DNA of 27,694 nucleotides, taken from positions 1-27,694 of the forward strand of contig CAXBPZ010000012.1 in NCBI GenBank assembly GCA_963977845.1. The letters run 5' to 3'. The notes beneath the pieces are model-generated. The model saw nothing but the letters and a program-made list of their open reading frames with translations. It made no database searches and was not told where the DNA came from. Positions within the stretch are counted from its first letter, which is position 1, and each line of letters opens with the position of its first letter. Shown here piece by piece: positions 16,567 through 24,252 of the stretch. The position numbers and the translations under genes are program-made. This stretch comes from Methylopumilus sp003533095. Lineage in GTDB: Bacteria > Pseudomonadota > Gammaproteobacteria > Burkholderiales > Methylophilaceae.

Positions 16567-17214
16567 TTAGTTGAGTAGTTGATTGAAAAATATTGATAAG
16601 TCATCAATTTCTTTTTCACAAACTTCATGTCCCATAGGGTATTTTAAAAAACTTGCAGAATTAAATTCTTTTGATAGTTTTTCAAACGAACTATCAGCAA
16701 TTCCTATTTCTATAACATTATCATATAGACCATGAGCCATAAAGATTGGCATATTTGCTAATTCACCTTTTAAAGAGTCAGTAAGCTTGTCTTTTAGAGG
16801 AAGATAACCTGATAAAGCTGCAATACCCCCTAATTTTTTGGGATACTTTAGGCCCAAATAAAAACTCATTGCCGCACCCTGAGAAAATCCACCAATAATA
16901 ATTTTTTCTGAAGGGATGCCAAAGGAAATTTGGTCTTCAATAAGCTTGTTAATGCTTAAACTTGATCTTTCCATTCCCAATTCATCCTCATCATTCTCAA
17001 AGGATAAGTCATATAAATCATACCAGGCTCTCATTTCATAGCCTTGATTAATAGTTACTGGTTGGTAAGGAGCATGAGGCAGAATAAATCGAATTTTATT
17101 AAATTGTGGTTTTGTGAAAATATCTTTGAAGTCAAAACCATCAGCTCCTAAGCCATGAAGAAATATGACTACTCCTATAGGCGACTCAACGCTATCAATA
17201 ATAATCGGTGTCAT
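16567..17214 (-). CDS. alpha/beta-hydrolase, carboxylesterase/phospholipase family (YpfH-like)
   Basis: Serine hydrolase of the Abhydrolase_2 (carboxylesterase/thioesterase) family. Oxyanion region: FLHGLGADGFDF. Nucleophile elbow GFSQGAAM with Ser111; acid Asp165 in HGLYDNVIE; His196 in MGHEVC. So the triad is complete. Length 215, no signal peptide, therefore cytoplasmic. Members cleave small carboxyl esters or act on lysophospholipids or acyl-proteins; the substrate here is unknown. The ATG lies only 4 bases after the T run of a terminator hairpin and has no Shine-Dalgarno sequence, yet the frame has no better start because the N-terminal strand PIIIDS is needed. Confidence 0.87.
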   Translation of the reverse strand: MTPIIIDSVESPIGVVIFLHGLGADGFDFKDIFTKPQFNKIRFILPHAPYQPVTINQGYEMRAWYDLYDLSFENDEDELGMERSSLSINKLIEDQISFGIPSEKIIIGGFSQGAAMSFYLGLKYPKKLGGIAALSGYLPLKDKLTDSLKGELANMPIFMAHGLYDNVIEIGIADSSFEKLSKEFNSASFLKYPMGHEVCEKEIDDLSIFFNQLLN

Positions 17215-17218
17215 AAAT

Positions 17219-17248
17219 AAAAAAAGCAGAATTTGATTCTGCTTTTTT
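17219..17248 (-). terminator. intrinsic terminator after the MxaD-like gene
   Basis: A perfect 8-base stem, AGCAGAAT (17225-17232) and ATTCTGCT (17236-17243) with a 3-base loop, is flanked by A and T runs on both sides. It can act in both directions; on the minus strand it follows the MxaD-like stop by 14 bases and ends in seven T (17225-17219). The esterase ATG follows 4 bases beyond. Confidence 0.85.
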
Positions 17249-17262
17249 CTACATAAATTATG

Positions 17263-17784
17263 TTATTTAGTTTCAGCTAACTTCTTAAGGCCCGGAAGTC
17301 CTGCATCATACATTTCAGTTACAGCTTTCACTGCTGTTTCATCATCCTGACCAGCTGGAATCGGTGGGTTAAGCTTGTACACTCTATAAAAGCGACCTAC
17401 CCATGTAACAGTGGATTCGTTAGGATTAGAACCTTTTGCTACTACAATAAAGGAATTATAATCAGCAACAGGCATTGCACCCTCTACGATTTCATATTTT
17501 AACTTCATAGCTTCATCATCAATCCCTTTAAGTCTCTCAATGACTTTGCCACCAGATTTTAATGTGAGTGTTCTTAAAGTATCTTCACCCTTTTTTTCTA
17601 CTTTGCTATCAGTAACAAGAGGTTCCCATTTTTGAATACCTCCAAAATCCTTAATAATTGCCCAAACTTTATCAGGCGATGCATTAACTGTAATTGATTT
17701 CTCAACTTTTTGAGGTGATGGACCATGGGCAAATACATTGAAGGATAAAAAAATAAGGAAAATGCTAGTAATAATTTTTTTCAT
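17263..17784 (-). CDS. periplasmic SRPBCC (START-like) protein, MxaD-like
   Basis: Secreted single SRPBCC domain. The signal peptide is clear (MKKIITSIFLIFLSFNVFA, cleavage before HGPSP). The helix-grip fold begins KVEKSITVNASPDKVWAIIKD, with the family's V-W-x-x-x-x-D-F pattern, and ends in a C-terminal helix (TAVKAVTEMYDAGLPGLKKLAE) lining the pocket. At 173 residues with an export signal it resembles MxaD of the methanol-dehydrogenase clusters, a periplasmic factor reported to aid electron transfer from methanol dehydrogenase to cytochrome. Most SRPBCC proteins are cytoplasmic, so the export signal is informative. The gene has its own -10 candidate and AAAGG ribosome site (11 bases before ATG) and ends in a terminator. 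MxaD is the leading reading; an unrelated lipid-binding role is possible. Confidence 0.72.
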   Translation of the reverse strand: MKKIITSIFLIFLSFNVFAHGPSPQKVEKSITVNASPDKVWAIIKDFGGIQKWEPLVTDSKVEKKGEDTLRTLTLKSGGKVIERLKGIDDEAMKLKYEIVEGAMPVADYNSFIVVAKGSNPNESTVTWVGRFYRVYKLNPPIPAGQDDETAVKAVTEMYDAGLPGLKKLAETK

Positions 17785-17820
17785 TTGAATTAAGACCTTT
17801 AGTGTTTAATTAGCTTGTTA

Positions 17821-17826
17821 ATTATA
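17821..17826 (-). promoter_or_regulatory. candidate -10 box of the MxaD-like gene
   Basis: On the minus strand a perfect TATAAT stands 36 bases before the MxaD-like ATG, placing the start of transcription near 17814 and leaving a leader of about 30 bases containing AAAGG. The region 17 bases upstream has no good TTGACA match. Confidence 0.42.
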
Positions 17827-17846
17827 AATTGTTTTTATATATAACA

Positions 17847-18788
17847 TTAATCAATTTTAATAAATTGACCAAAAGATCTACTTTGTTTTCCCGTTTTAAT
17901 CTCATAGAGATACTCTTGTTTGGCTAGGTCTATGATTGAAATAGAGTCGCTTCTCCAATTTGAAGTTATAAGCAGATTATCTTTATCATCAATATCAATG
18001 CCCTCTGGATTTCCGCCCACCTTAATTTTTCGGATTTCTTTGCTTGTCTTGAGGTCAATCACGCTAACATTGTCATCTTGGGTATTTGTGACAAAAGCAT
18101 ATTGATTGTTTTTGTCAGACACGACACCATAAGGGTGATCACCGACTTTAATTGTTTCTATCTTAAGTGACTTCGTATTTATAATGGATATTGAATCATC
18201 TAATACATTAACAACAAAAAGTAAGTCTTTCTTAACAAATACTCCATATGGATGATTGCCTACTTTAATTTTTTTAACAAGACTTAAGTCTGATTGACTA
18301 TATATTTCAACTGTATTCTCGTCGCGATTCGAAATAAAAAGGTATTTGCCTTCTGTATCACATATCATCCCAGATGGAGATTTACCAACCGCGACTCTTT
18401 TAATCACCGCCAATGATTTTGTTTCGATCATAAAAATTTCACTATTGAACCAATCGCTCACATAGATATACTCTTCGTTAGTTGATTTTGTAATTCCTAC
18501 TGGGGTTCCATTAACATGGATTGTCTTAATAATTTCATTACGATGAAGATCTAAAACACTTACAGAGCTGTCATTAGCATTTGAAATAAAGGCATAGGAT
18601 TGTTTATAAGAAATAGCAATACCAACAGGACCTTTGCCCACATAAATTTCTTGCTTAACTTTTCTTTTTTTAATATCAATTATGCTGATTGTATTGGAGC
18701 CTTGATTCGTAATATAGGCTATCGGCGTACTTGAGCATGCGCTAAAAGCCATACAAAAAATAAGCAAAAGAAAGTTTTTAAAAATCAT
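17847..18788 (-). CDS. YVTN-family beta-propeller lipoprotein
   Basis: 313 residues: an N-terminal lipoprotein-type signal (LLLIFCMAFSACSS, Cys18 as likely acylated residue; the lipobox has Phe at -3, slightly off consensus), then seven tandem repeats of about 40 residues, each with a pattern like YAFVTNxxDDxVSVID...IKVGxxPxGI. Seven repeats match a seven-bladed propeller such as the family called PQQ-dependent catabolism-associated beta-propeller protein (TIGR03866-type). The product would be periplasmic or membrane-anchored. Function within that family is not established. It lies 62 bases upstream of the MxaD-like gene on the same strand and is divergent from rppH. Confidence 0.85.
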   Translation of the reverse strand: MIFKNFLLLIFCMAFSACSSTPIAYITNQGSNTISIIDIKKRKVKQEIYVGKGPVGIAISYKQSYAFISNANDSSVSVLDLHRNEIIKTIHVNGTPVGITKSTNEEYIYVSDWFNSEIFMIETKSLAVIKRVAVGKSPSGMICDTEGKYLFISNRDENTVEIYSQSDLSLVKKIKVGNHPYGVFVKKDLLFVVNVLDDSISIINTKSLKIETIKVGDHPYGVVSDKNNQYAFVTNTQDDNVSVIDLKTSKEIRKIKVGGNPEGIDIDDKDNLLITSNWRSDSISIIDLAKQEYLYEIKTGKQSRSFGQFIKID

Positions 18789-18847
18789 GTTTTTTCAATT
18801 TTTTCTAAATAGATTCTAGCTTTAATTCTGGCTTTTATTTAAACTAA

Positions 18848-18865
18848 ATCAATAAAAAAATTGAT
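18848..18865. repeat. inverted repeat in the divergent spacer
   Basis: ATCAAT and ATTGAT, separated by six A, form a perfect 6-base dyad about midway between the YVTN gene and rppH. It could be a protein-binding site or a chance feature of AT-rich DNA. No strong promoter hexamers were recognised in this 97-base spacer; AAGG 7 bases before the rppH ATG is a weak ribosome site. Confidence 0.25.
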
Positions 18866-18885
18866 GTAATTCTTAAGGCGTAACT

Positions 18886-19359
18886 ATGATTGATAAAGAT
18901 GGCTATCGGCCAAATGTTGGTATTGTGATTTGTAATGCTGAGAACCAGGTTTTTTGGGCGAAGCGAACACAAGAGCATGCATGGCAGTTTCCTCAAGGCG
19001 GTATTCAGAAAGGTGAAGCGCCTGAAGAAGCTATGTATCGGGAACTTATGGAAGAAGTCGGCTTAAAGCCACATCATGTAGAAATACTTGGTCGAACAAA
19101 AGATTGGTTAAAATATGAAGTGCCTTCTCAATGGCTTCGAAGAGATTTTAAAGGGACCTATAAAGGCCAAAAACAAATATGGTACCTATTGAGAATGAAA
19201 GGCCAAGACACTGATATTTTTTTAAGAAATAGTAAGAAGCCTGAATTTGATGCTTGGCGGTGGCACGATTACTGGATGCCTCTCAATGAAGTTATTGAAT
19301 TTAAGAGGGATGTGTATAGATTGGCGTTACATGAACTTCGTTTATTTATAGATAATTAA
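18886..19359 (+). CDS. rppH: RNA pyrophosphohydrolase RppH
   Basis: Nudix hydrolase that removes pyrophosphate from the 5' end of triphosphorylated mRNAs and so primes them for RNase E decay. The N-terminus DKDGYRPNVGIV and HAWQFPQGGI are typical of RppH. The Nudix box GX5EX7REUXEEXGU spans 38-60 exactly (Gly38, Glu44, Arg52-Glu53, Glu56-Glu57, Gly59). Length 157, close to E. coli RppH (176). The gene is convergent with psd, with one base between stop codons and no visible terminator. Confidence 0.96.
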   Translation: MIDKDGYRPNVGIVICNAENQVFWAKRTQEHAWQFPQGGIQKGEAPEEAMYRELMEEVGLKPHHVEILGRTKDWLKYEVPSQWLRRDFKGTYKGQKQIWYLLRMKGQDTDIFLRNSKKPEFDAWRWHDYWMPLNEVIEFKRDVYRLALHELRLFIDN

Positions 19360-19360
19360 T

Positions 19361-20005
19361 TTATTTTTTTAATTCAGCAATAATTGTTTCGCCGTTAAAA
19401 ACTTTTTCGCCTAAAGTAACTTTTATTTTTGAGTTTATAGGTAAGTATAAGTCAACGCGCGAGCCAAATCTTATAAAACCATATCTTTCCCCAACTTCTA
19501 ATGCATCACCTTTATTAACATAGCATAAAATCCTCCTTGCAATTAAACCTGCAATTTGCACGCAAGTAATGTCAAAACCTTCTTTGGTTTTAAGGTGAAG
19601 TGCACATCTTTCGTTTTCTAGCGATGCTTTTGATAAAGCTGCATTTAGAAATTTTCCTGGAAAATACCATTTGTTCATAATAATTGATTTGATCGGACTT
19701 TTATTTGAGTGAACATTGAAAACATTCATAAAAACGCTTACTTTAATTGCACGTCTATTAAGATATTCGTCTTTGCACTTTTCAATCACAATGACTTTGC
19801 CATCAGCTGCCGATATTACTGCGTTTTTTTTGGAGGGTACATTTCTTTTTGGATCCCTAAAAAATTGCAGAATAAATAATGAGATTATCCAAAAAGGAAT
19901 CGACCACAAAGTGCATATATTAAATACAAAGGCTGATATACCTAAAGATATTATTAAGAATGGCCAGCCTTCTTTTGCAATGATAGGGTAGGTTTTTTTT
20001 ATCAT
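19361..20005 (-). CDS. psd: phosphatidylserine decarboxylase proenzyme (short, Psd-A type)
   Basis: Makes phosphatidylethanolamine from phosphatidylserine at the inner membrane. The proenzyme cleaves itself at Gly-Ser to create a pyruvoyl group; the motif RFGSRVD places the cut between Gly181 and Ser182, giving a beta chain of 181 and an alpha chain of 33 residues. FFRDPKRN (48-55), SAADGKVI and VFNVHSNKSP, with the conserved His, are all present. Two hydrophobic segments at about 14-48 anchor it. At 214 residues it is the short form (FGS rather than the LGST of E. coli), normal in many bacteria. It starts 4 bases after ilvC, an ilvIHC-psd order seen in betaproteobacteria; pssA, which often follows, is absent here. 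Confidence 0.93.
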   Translation of the reverse strand: MIKKTYPIIAKEGWPFLIISLGISAFVFNICTLWSIPFWIISLFILQFFRDPKRNVPSKKNAVISAADGKVIVIEKCKDEYLNRRAIKVSVFMNVFNVHSNKSPIKSIIMNKWYFPGKFLNAALSKASLENERCALHLKTKEGFDITCVQIAGLIARRILCYVNKGDALEVGERYGFIRFGSRVDLYLPINSKIKVTLGEKVFNGETIIAELKK

Positions 20006-20009
20006 GAAC

Positions 20010-21026
20010 CTAGTTTTTGCTTTGATCTACAAGCTTATTTTTAGCAATCCAAGGCATCATTGATCTTAATTGTGAGCCAACTTTTTCTATAGGATGTTCA
20101 GCATTAAGTCTTCTTCTTGCAGTCATTTCTGGATAGTTTGTTTTTCCTTCAAGAATAAAACGTTTTGCATATTCACCATTTTGAATATTTTTTAAAGCTT
20201 CTTTCATTGCTAATTTGGCTTCATTACCAATTACTCTTGGACCAGTAACATATTCACCATACTCAGCATTATTTGAAATGGAATAGTTCATGTTAGCAAT
20301 TCCACCTTCATACATTAAATCTACAATAAGTTTCAGTTCATGCAAGCATTCAAAATAAGCCATTTCTGGAGCGTAACCCGCTTCAGTTAACGTTTCAAAT
20401 CCTGCTTTAACAAGCTCAACTGCACCACCGCATAAAACAGCTTGTTCACCAAATAAGTCGGTTTCAGTTTCTTCACGGAAATCAGTTTCAATGACGCCCC
20501 CTTTAGTACCTCCATTTGCTGCGGCGTATGAAAGCGCGATATCTTTAGCTTTGCCAGATTTGTTTTGATAAATTGCAATTAATGTAGGAACACCGCCACC
20601 TTTAAGATACTCTGAGCGAACTGTGTGACCAGGACCTTTTGGCGCAATCATGATGACATCAAGATCGTCTCTTGGAATAATTTGGTTGTAGTGGATATTA
20701 AATCCGTGTGCGAAAGCTAAAACAGCATTTTTTTTCAGGAATGGTGCAACTTCTTGATGAAAAATTTGAGGCATAGTTTCGTCAGGAATTAAAAGCATGA
20801 CGAGATCAGCACTTTTCACGGCTTCATTAATTTCTAAAACGTTATGTCCAGCACCTTTGGCTTTTTCCCATGATGCGCCACCTTTTCTAAGGGCAACAGT
20901 GACGTTGACGCCTGATTCTTTAAGATTAGCTGCGTGAGCATGGCCCTGTGACCCATAACCAACAATAGCTACATTCAATTTTTTAATTAAATTTAAATCA
21001 GCATCTTTATCGTAGTAAACCTTCAT
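20010..21026 (-). CDS. ilvC: ketol-acid reductoisomerase (class I)
   Basis: NADPH-dependent isomerisation and reduction of acetolactate or acetohydroxybutyrate, the second common step to valine, leucine and isoleucine. Rossmann motif GYGSQG (23-28), cofactor loop LRKGGASWEKA, catalytic His107 in AFAHGFN, APKGPGHTVRSEY with Lys130, and the Mg-binding DLFGEQAVLCGG and NNAEYGEYVTGP. At 338 residues it is the short class I enzyme. It sits 20 bases after ilvH in an ilvI-ilvH-ilvC-psd run. Confidence 0.98.
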   Translation of the reverse strand: MKVYYDKDADLNLIKKLNVAIVGYGSQGHAHAANLKESGVNVTVALRKGGASWEKAKGAGHNVLEINEAVKSADLVMLLIPDETMPQIFHQEVAPFLKKNAVLAFAHGFNIHYNQIIPRDDLDVIMIAPKGPGHTVRSEYLKGGGVPTLIAIYQNKSGKAKDIALSYAAANGGTKGGVIETDFREETETDLFGEQAVLCGGAVELVKAGFETLTEAGYAPEMAYFECLHELKLIVDLMYEGGIANMNYSISNNAEYGEYVTGPRVIGNEAKLAMKEALKNIQNGEYAKRFILEGKTNYPEMTARRRLNAEHPIEKVGSQLRSMMPWIAKNKLVDQSKN

Positions 21027-21046
21027 AATAACCTTTCAGTTTTAAT

Positions 21047-21538
21047 TTATACTTTTAAAATTCTATCACCGCGTCCAATACCTGACGCACCAGTTCTGAC
21101 TGTTTCTAAAATAGCCGCCTTATCAATACTTTCAATATAAGCGTCCAATTTACTTGATGACCCTGTTATCTCAATAGTAAAAGAGCTATCAGAAACATCA
21201 ATAATTCGTCCCCTAAAAATATCGCACATTCTTTTCATCTCATCTCGATATTGAGCATTAGCTTTTACTTTAACGATCATTAATTCTCGCTCAATAAATC
21301 GACCATCGTTAAGATCTAGCACTTTTACAACATCAATTAATTTATTTAGTTGCTTAATAATTTGCTCAATAATCTCATCTGAACCAGATGTCACAATTGT
21401 CATTCTTGATAATGTTGCGTCTTCAGTTGGTGCTACAGTCAGAGATTCAATATTGTAGCCCCTTGCAGAGAATAGACCTGATACTCTTGATAAAGCACCA
21501 GATTCATTTTCCATTAATAGTGAAATAATATGCCTCAT
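21047..21538 (-). CDS. ilvH: acetolactate synthase small (regulatory) subunit
   Basis: Regulatory partner of IlvI; it raises activity and confers valine feedback inhibition. The N-terminal ACT domain (about 3-75) has the pattern ISLLMENESGALSRVSGLFSARGYN, with the Gly/Asn positions that line the valine site, followed by the C-terminal domain (about 85-160, ERELMIVKVKA then FRGRIIDVSDSSFTIEITG). Length 163, as in E. coli IlvH. The start codon directly abuts the ilvI stop (TAAATG), implying coupled translation and matched subunit levels. Confidence 0.97.
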   Translation of the reverse strand: MRHIISLLMENESGALSRVSGLFSARGYNIESLTVAPTEDATLSRMTIVTSGSDEIIEQIIKQLNKLIDVVKVLDLNDGRFIERELMIVKVKANAQYRDEMKRMCDIFRGRIIDVSDSSFTIEITGSSSKLDAYIESIDKAAILETVRTGASGIGRGDRILKV

Positions 21539-23257
21539 TTACAAATCCTCAGCCGTAATCATTTCTGACAAGCCTTTTCCATTAGGAACCATGGGGAATA
21601 CATTTTCTTTTTGATCTGTAATAAAGTCCATAAAGACCAAACGCTCTTTAAGTTTGTTGCTAAAAGCTTCCTTAAGCGCCGGCTCAACATCGCTAGGTTT
21701 TTCGATTTTCATCCCAATGTGACCATAAGATTCAGCTAGTTTTACAAAATCAGGTAATGCATCCATGTAGGATTCTGCATAACGATTCCCATAAAAGAAT
21801 TCTTGCCATTGTCTTACCATTCCCATGTAACGATTATTAAGATTGATAATCTTGATGGGTAAATGGAATTGTTTGCATGTAGATAATTCTTGAATACACA
21901 TTTGTATAGAAGCCTCGCCGGTTACGCAAGCAACTTTTGCATCAGGGTGAGCCAGCTGAGTACCCATCGCGTAAGGTAATCCAACACCCATCGTTCCAAG
22001 TCCACCAGAATTAATCCATCTTCTAGGCTTATCAAAAGGGTAGTATTGCGCTGCCCACATTTGATGTTGACCTACGTCAGAAGTGATAAAGGCATCACCT
22101 TTTGTGACTTTATGTAATGTTTGAATGACATATTGAGGTTTAATAAGTTTTTTGTCATTTTTAAAAGTTAAACAATTCATCGATCTCCATTGATCAATAT
22201 CTTTAAACCAATGCTTTAGAGACGGATTTTGTTTAGTTTTTTCTTTAGATAAGAGATCATTGAGTTCAGTTAGCACTGAAATAACATCACCGACGATAGG
22301 TATGTCAATCTTTACTCTTTTAGAAATAGATGATGGATCAATATCAATATGAATGATTGTTTTTGGTTTTGATAAAAAGTGCTCTGGATTGCCAATTACT
22401 CTATCGTCAAAGCGAGCGCCAACAGCTAACAATACATCACATTCTTGCATTGCCATGTTTGCTTCATAAGTTCCATGCATGCCCAGCATACCGAGGAATT
22501 GTTTGTCGCTTGCTGGAAACCCGCCTAAGCCCATAAGTGTACTTGTGATGGGAGATCCAATAGCGCGAACAAATTTAGTTAATTGAGAAGCAGCGTCTCC
22601 TAATACAACACCGCCACCTGAATAAATCATAGGTCTTTTAGCATTTAAAAGAAGTGTTAGCGCTTTCTTAATTTGACCGCTGTGACCCTTAATAATGGGG
22701 TTATAAGATCTTAAATGAACAGATTTTGGATAGTTAAATTCGTACTTTTCAGCAGTGATATCTTTGGGTATATCAACTAGCACAGGTCCAGGTCTGCCAC
22801 TTGATGCAACATAAAATGCTTTTTTAATAGTTGATGCAATATCTTTAATATCTTTAACTAAAAAATTATGTTTCACACAAGGACGGGTAATTCCAACTGT
22901 GTCACATTCTTGGAAGGCATCTTGACCTATAGCATAAGTGGGTACTTGACCACTTATAATTACCATAGGGATGGAATCCATGTAAGCTGTGGCAATACCA
23001 GTTACCGCATTAGTAGCACCAGGACCGGAGGTTACAAGTGCAACCCCCACTTTTCCAGTGGATCTTGAGTATGCATCAGCTGCATGAACCGCAGCTTGTT
23101 CGTGACGAACTAAGACATGCTTGAATTTATTTTGCTGAAAAACAGCATCATAAATATTAAGTACAGCACCACCAGGATAACCAAAAACGAATTTGACTTT
23201 TTCCTCGTGAAGGCAACGAATAACAATTTCTGCTCCAGAAATGTGGTTTGAGCTCAT
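21539..23257 (-). CDS. ilvI: acetolactate synthase large (catalytic) subunit
   Basis: ThDP- and FAD-dependent enzyme that condenses two pyruvates (or pyruvate with 2-oxobutyrate). The N-terminal domain has FGYPGGAVLNIYDA and HVLVRHEQAAVHAADAYSR with catalytic Glu53; the middle domain binds FAD (GMLGMHGTYEANMAM); the C-terminal ThDP motif begins at 447 and continues QELSTC to LNNRYMGMVRQWQ. The motif reads GEAS rather than the more usual GDGS or GEGS, a small deviation at Ala449. Length 572. It leads the ilvIHC-psd run and is separated from nadC by 73 bases. Confidence 0.97.
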   Translation of the reverse strand: MSSNHISGAEIVIRCLHEEKVKFVFGYPGGAVLNIYDAVFQQNKFKHVLVRHEQAAVHAADAYSRSTGKVGVALVTSGPGATNAVTGIATAYMDSIPMVIISGQVPTYAIGQDAFQECDTVGITRPCVKHNFLVKDIKDIASTIKKAFYVASSGRPGPVLVDIPKDITAEKYEFNYPKSVHLRSYNPIIKGHSGQIKKALTLLLNAKRPMIYSGGGVVLGDAASQLTKFVRAIGSPITSTLMGLGGFPASDKQFLGMLGMHGTYEANMAMQECDVLLAVGARFDDRVIGNPEHFLSKPKTIIHIDIDPSSISKRVKIDIPIVGDVISVLTELNDLLSKEKTKQNPSLKHWFKDIDQWRSMNCLTFKNDKKLIKPQYVIQTLHKVTKGDAFITSDVGQHQMWAAQYYPFDKPRRWINSGGLGTMGVGLPYAMGTQLAHPDAKVACVTGEASIQMCIQELSTCKQFHLPIKIINLNNRYMGMVRQWQEFFYGNRYAESYMDALPDFVKLAESYGHIGMKIEKPSDVEPALKEAFSNKLKERLVFMDFITDQKENVFPMVPNGKGLSEMITAEDL

Positions 23258-23330
23258 AGAATTCTTGATTGTAATTAATGAGATAGCTATAAACCCTCAA
23301 CCTTAACGCTTTAAGCGTGTTTGGTCAAGT
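23258..23330 (-). promoter_or_regulatory. spacer before ilvI with a small dyad
   Basis: This 73-base gap between nadC and ilvI is the only likely place for an ilv promoter. It contains a perfect dyad ACGCTT-T-AAGCGT (23306-23318) and, on the minus strand, TTGACC (23328-23323), a -35-like hexamer followed after 17 bases by TAAGGT, a poor -10. No T-rich terminator is present, so read-through from nadC is possible. No leader peptide or attenuator was recognised. Confidence 0.3.
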
Positions 23331-24197
23331 TTAGAGACTTTTAAAAGTCTCAATTTTCATAGATAAATCAATTGCTTTGATATTTTTTGTGAGCGAGCCT
23401 AGAGAAATTCTACTGACACCAGTGAGCGCAATTTTTCTGACATTTTTTAATGTAATGTTTCCTGATGCTTCAAGAATAGCTCTTTTTTTATTAAGAAGAA
23501 CTGCCTTTTTAAGGCTTTTAATATCAAAGTTATCTAGTAATATATTTTTAAAGCCTATTTCTATAGCTTTTTGCAGCTGATCAAGATTTTCAACTTCAAT
23601 TTGTAAGTCTTTATTTTTTACATATTTCAAAGCAAGCGGTAGTAAATTTCCCATTATTTTTGAAGATTTAATATGGTTTTCTTTGATAAGAATTTGATCA
23701 AAAAGTCCAATCCGTTGATTATTGCCACCCCCAATAGTAACAGCATATTTTTGCGCAATTCTCAATCCCGGGATTGTTTTACGTGTATCAAATATTTTTG
23801 CATGGGTATTTGCAATAGCTTTGACGTATTGATGTGTAATCGTCGATGTTGCAGACAATGTTTGAAGAAAATTAAGTGCAACCCTTTCGGCGCTCAGAAT
23901 CGGCCTTGTTTTGCCATAAATCTCACAAAGCCTTTGATTTTTTTTTACAATCTCGCCTTCTTTAATAAACCACTTTATTTTGATCTTTGGGTCTAGCGCT
24001 AAGAAGGTGGCATTAAACCAAGGAATGCCAGAAATTAAAGCTGATTCTTTGGATTTAACATATGCTTTTGCAGAAGATTTAGCCTCAATGAGTTGTGCAG
24101 ATAAATCTATATTACCCATATCTTCTTGAAGTGCCATTTTGATATTTTTTTGAATGGCTTCAGTTAATTTTTTTTTATTTATTTTTGATCTTTGCAT
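23331..24197 (-). CDS. nadC: nicotinate-nucleotide pyrophosphorylase (carboxylating)
   Basis: Quinolinate phosphoribosyltransferase: quinolinate plus PRPP gives nicotinate mononucleotide in de novo NAD synthesis. From the chosen ATG the protein has 288 residues (E. coli 297). Visible: the N-terminal EDMGNIDLSAQ, FLQTLSATST, then DTRKTIPGLRIAQKYAV and GGGNNQRIGLFDQILIKENH, with PRPP and quinolinate contacts, EVENLDQL and ILLDNFD, and SLGSLTKN. An alternative TTG at 24215 would add six residues (MISFYI), but it sits at the candidate -10 box (24221-24216) and lacks a ribosome site; ATG at 24197 is preferred. Confidence 0.94.
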   Translation of the reverse strand: MQRSKINKKKLTEAIQKNIKMALQEDMGNIDLSAQLIEAKSSAKAYVKSKESALISGIPWFNATFLALDPKIKIKWFIKEGEIVKKNQRLCEIYGKTRPILSAERVALNFLQTLSATSTITHQYVKAIANTHAKIFDTRKTIPGLRIAQKYAVTIGGGNNQRIGLFDQILIKENHIKSSKIMGNLLPLALKYVKNKDLQIEVENLDQLQKAIEIGFKNILLDNFDIKSLKKAVLLNKKRAILEASGNITLKNVRKIALTGVSRISLGSLTKNIKAIDLSMKIETFKSL

Positions 24198-24215
24198 AAT
24201 GTAGAAGCTTATCAA

Positions 24216-24221
24216 ATTATA
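24216..24221 (-). promoter_or_regulatory. candidate -10 box of nadC
   Basis: A perfect TATAAT on the minus strand, 18 bases before the nadC ATG at 24197, predicts a very short leader of about 12 bases. No good -35 was found; the upstream DNA already overlaps the divergent GST-like gene start region. Confidence 0.35.
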
Positions 24222-24252
24222 ATAAATTTAGTTTTTTTAAATCGAGAAATAG

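Noticed and set aside
19361..20005. Short Psd considered truncated
   Set aside because: The short 210-220 residue form with RFGS cleavage site is a known complete subfamily; both ends look intact.
20387..20578. 63-codon minus-strand ORF inside ilvC in another frame
   Set aside because: It overlaps the highly conserved ilvC core entirely and has no family features.
24198..24215. TTG start adding six residues to NadC
   Set aside because: It lies directly against a TATAAT box on the same strand, has no ribosome site, and the ATG at 24197 gives the usual N-terminus.
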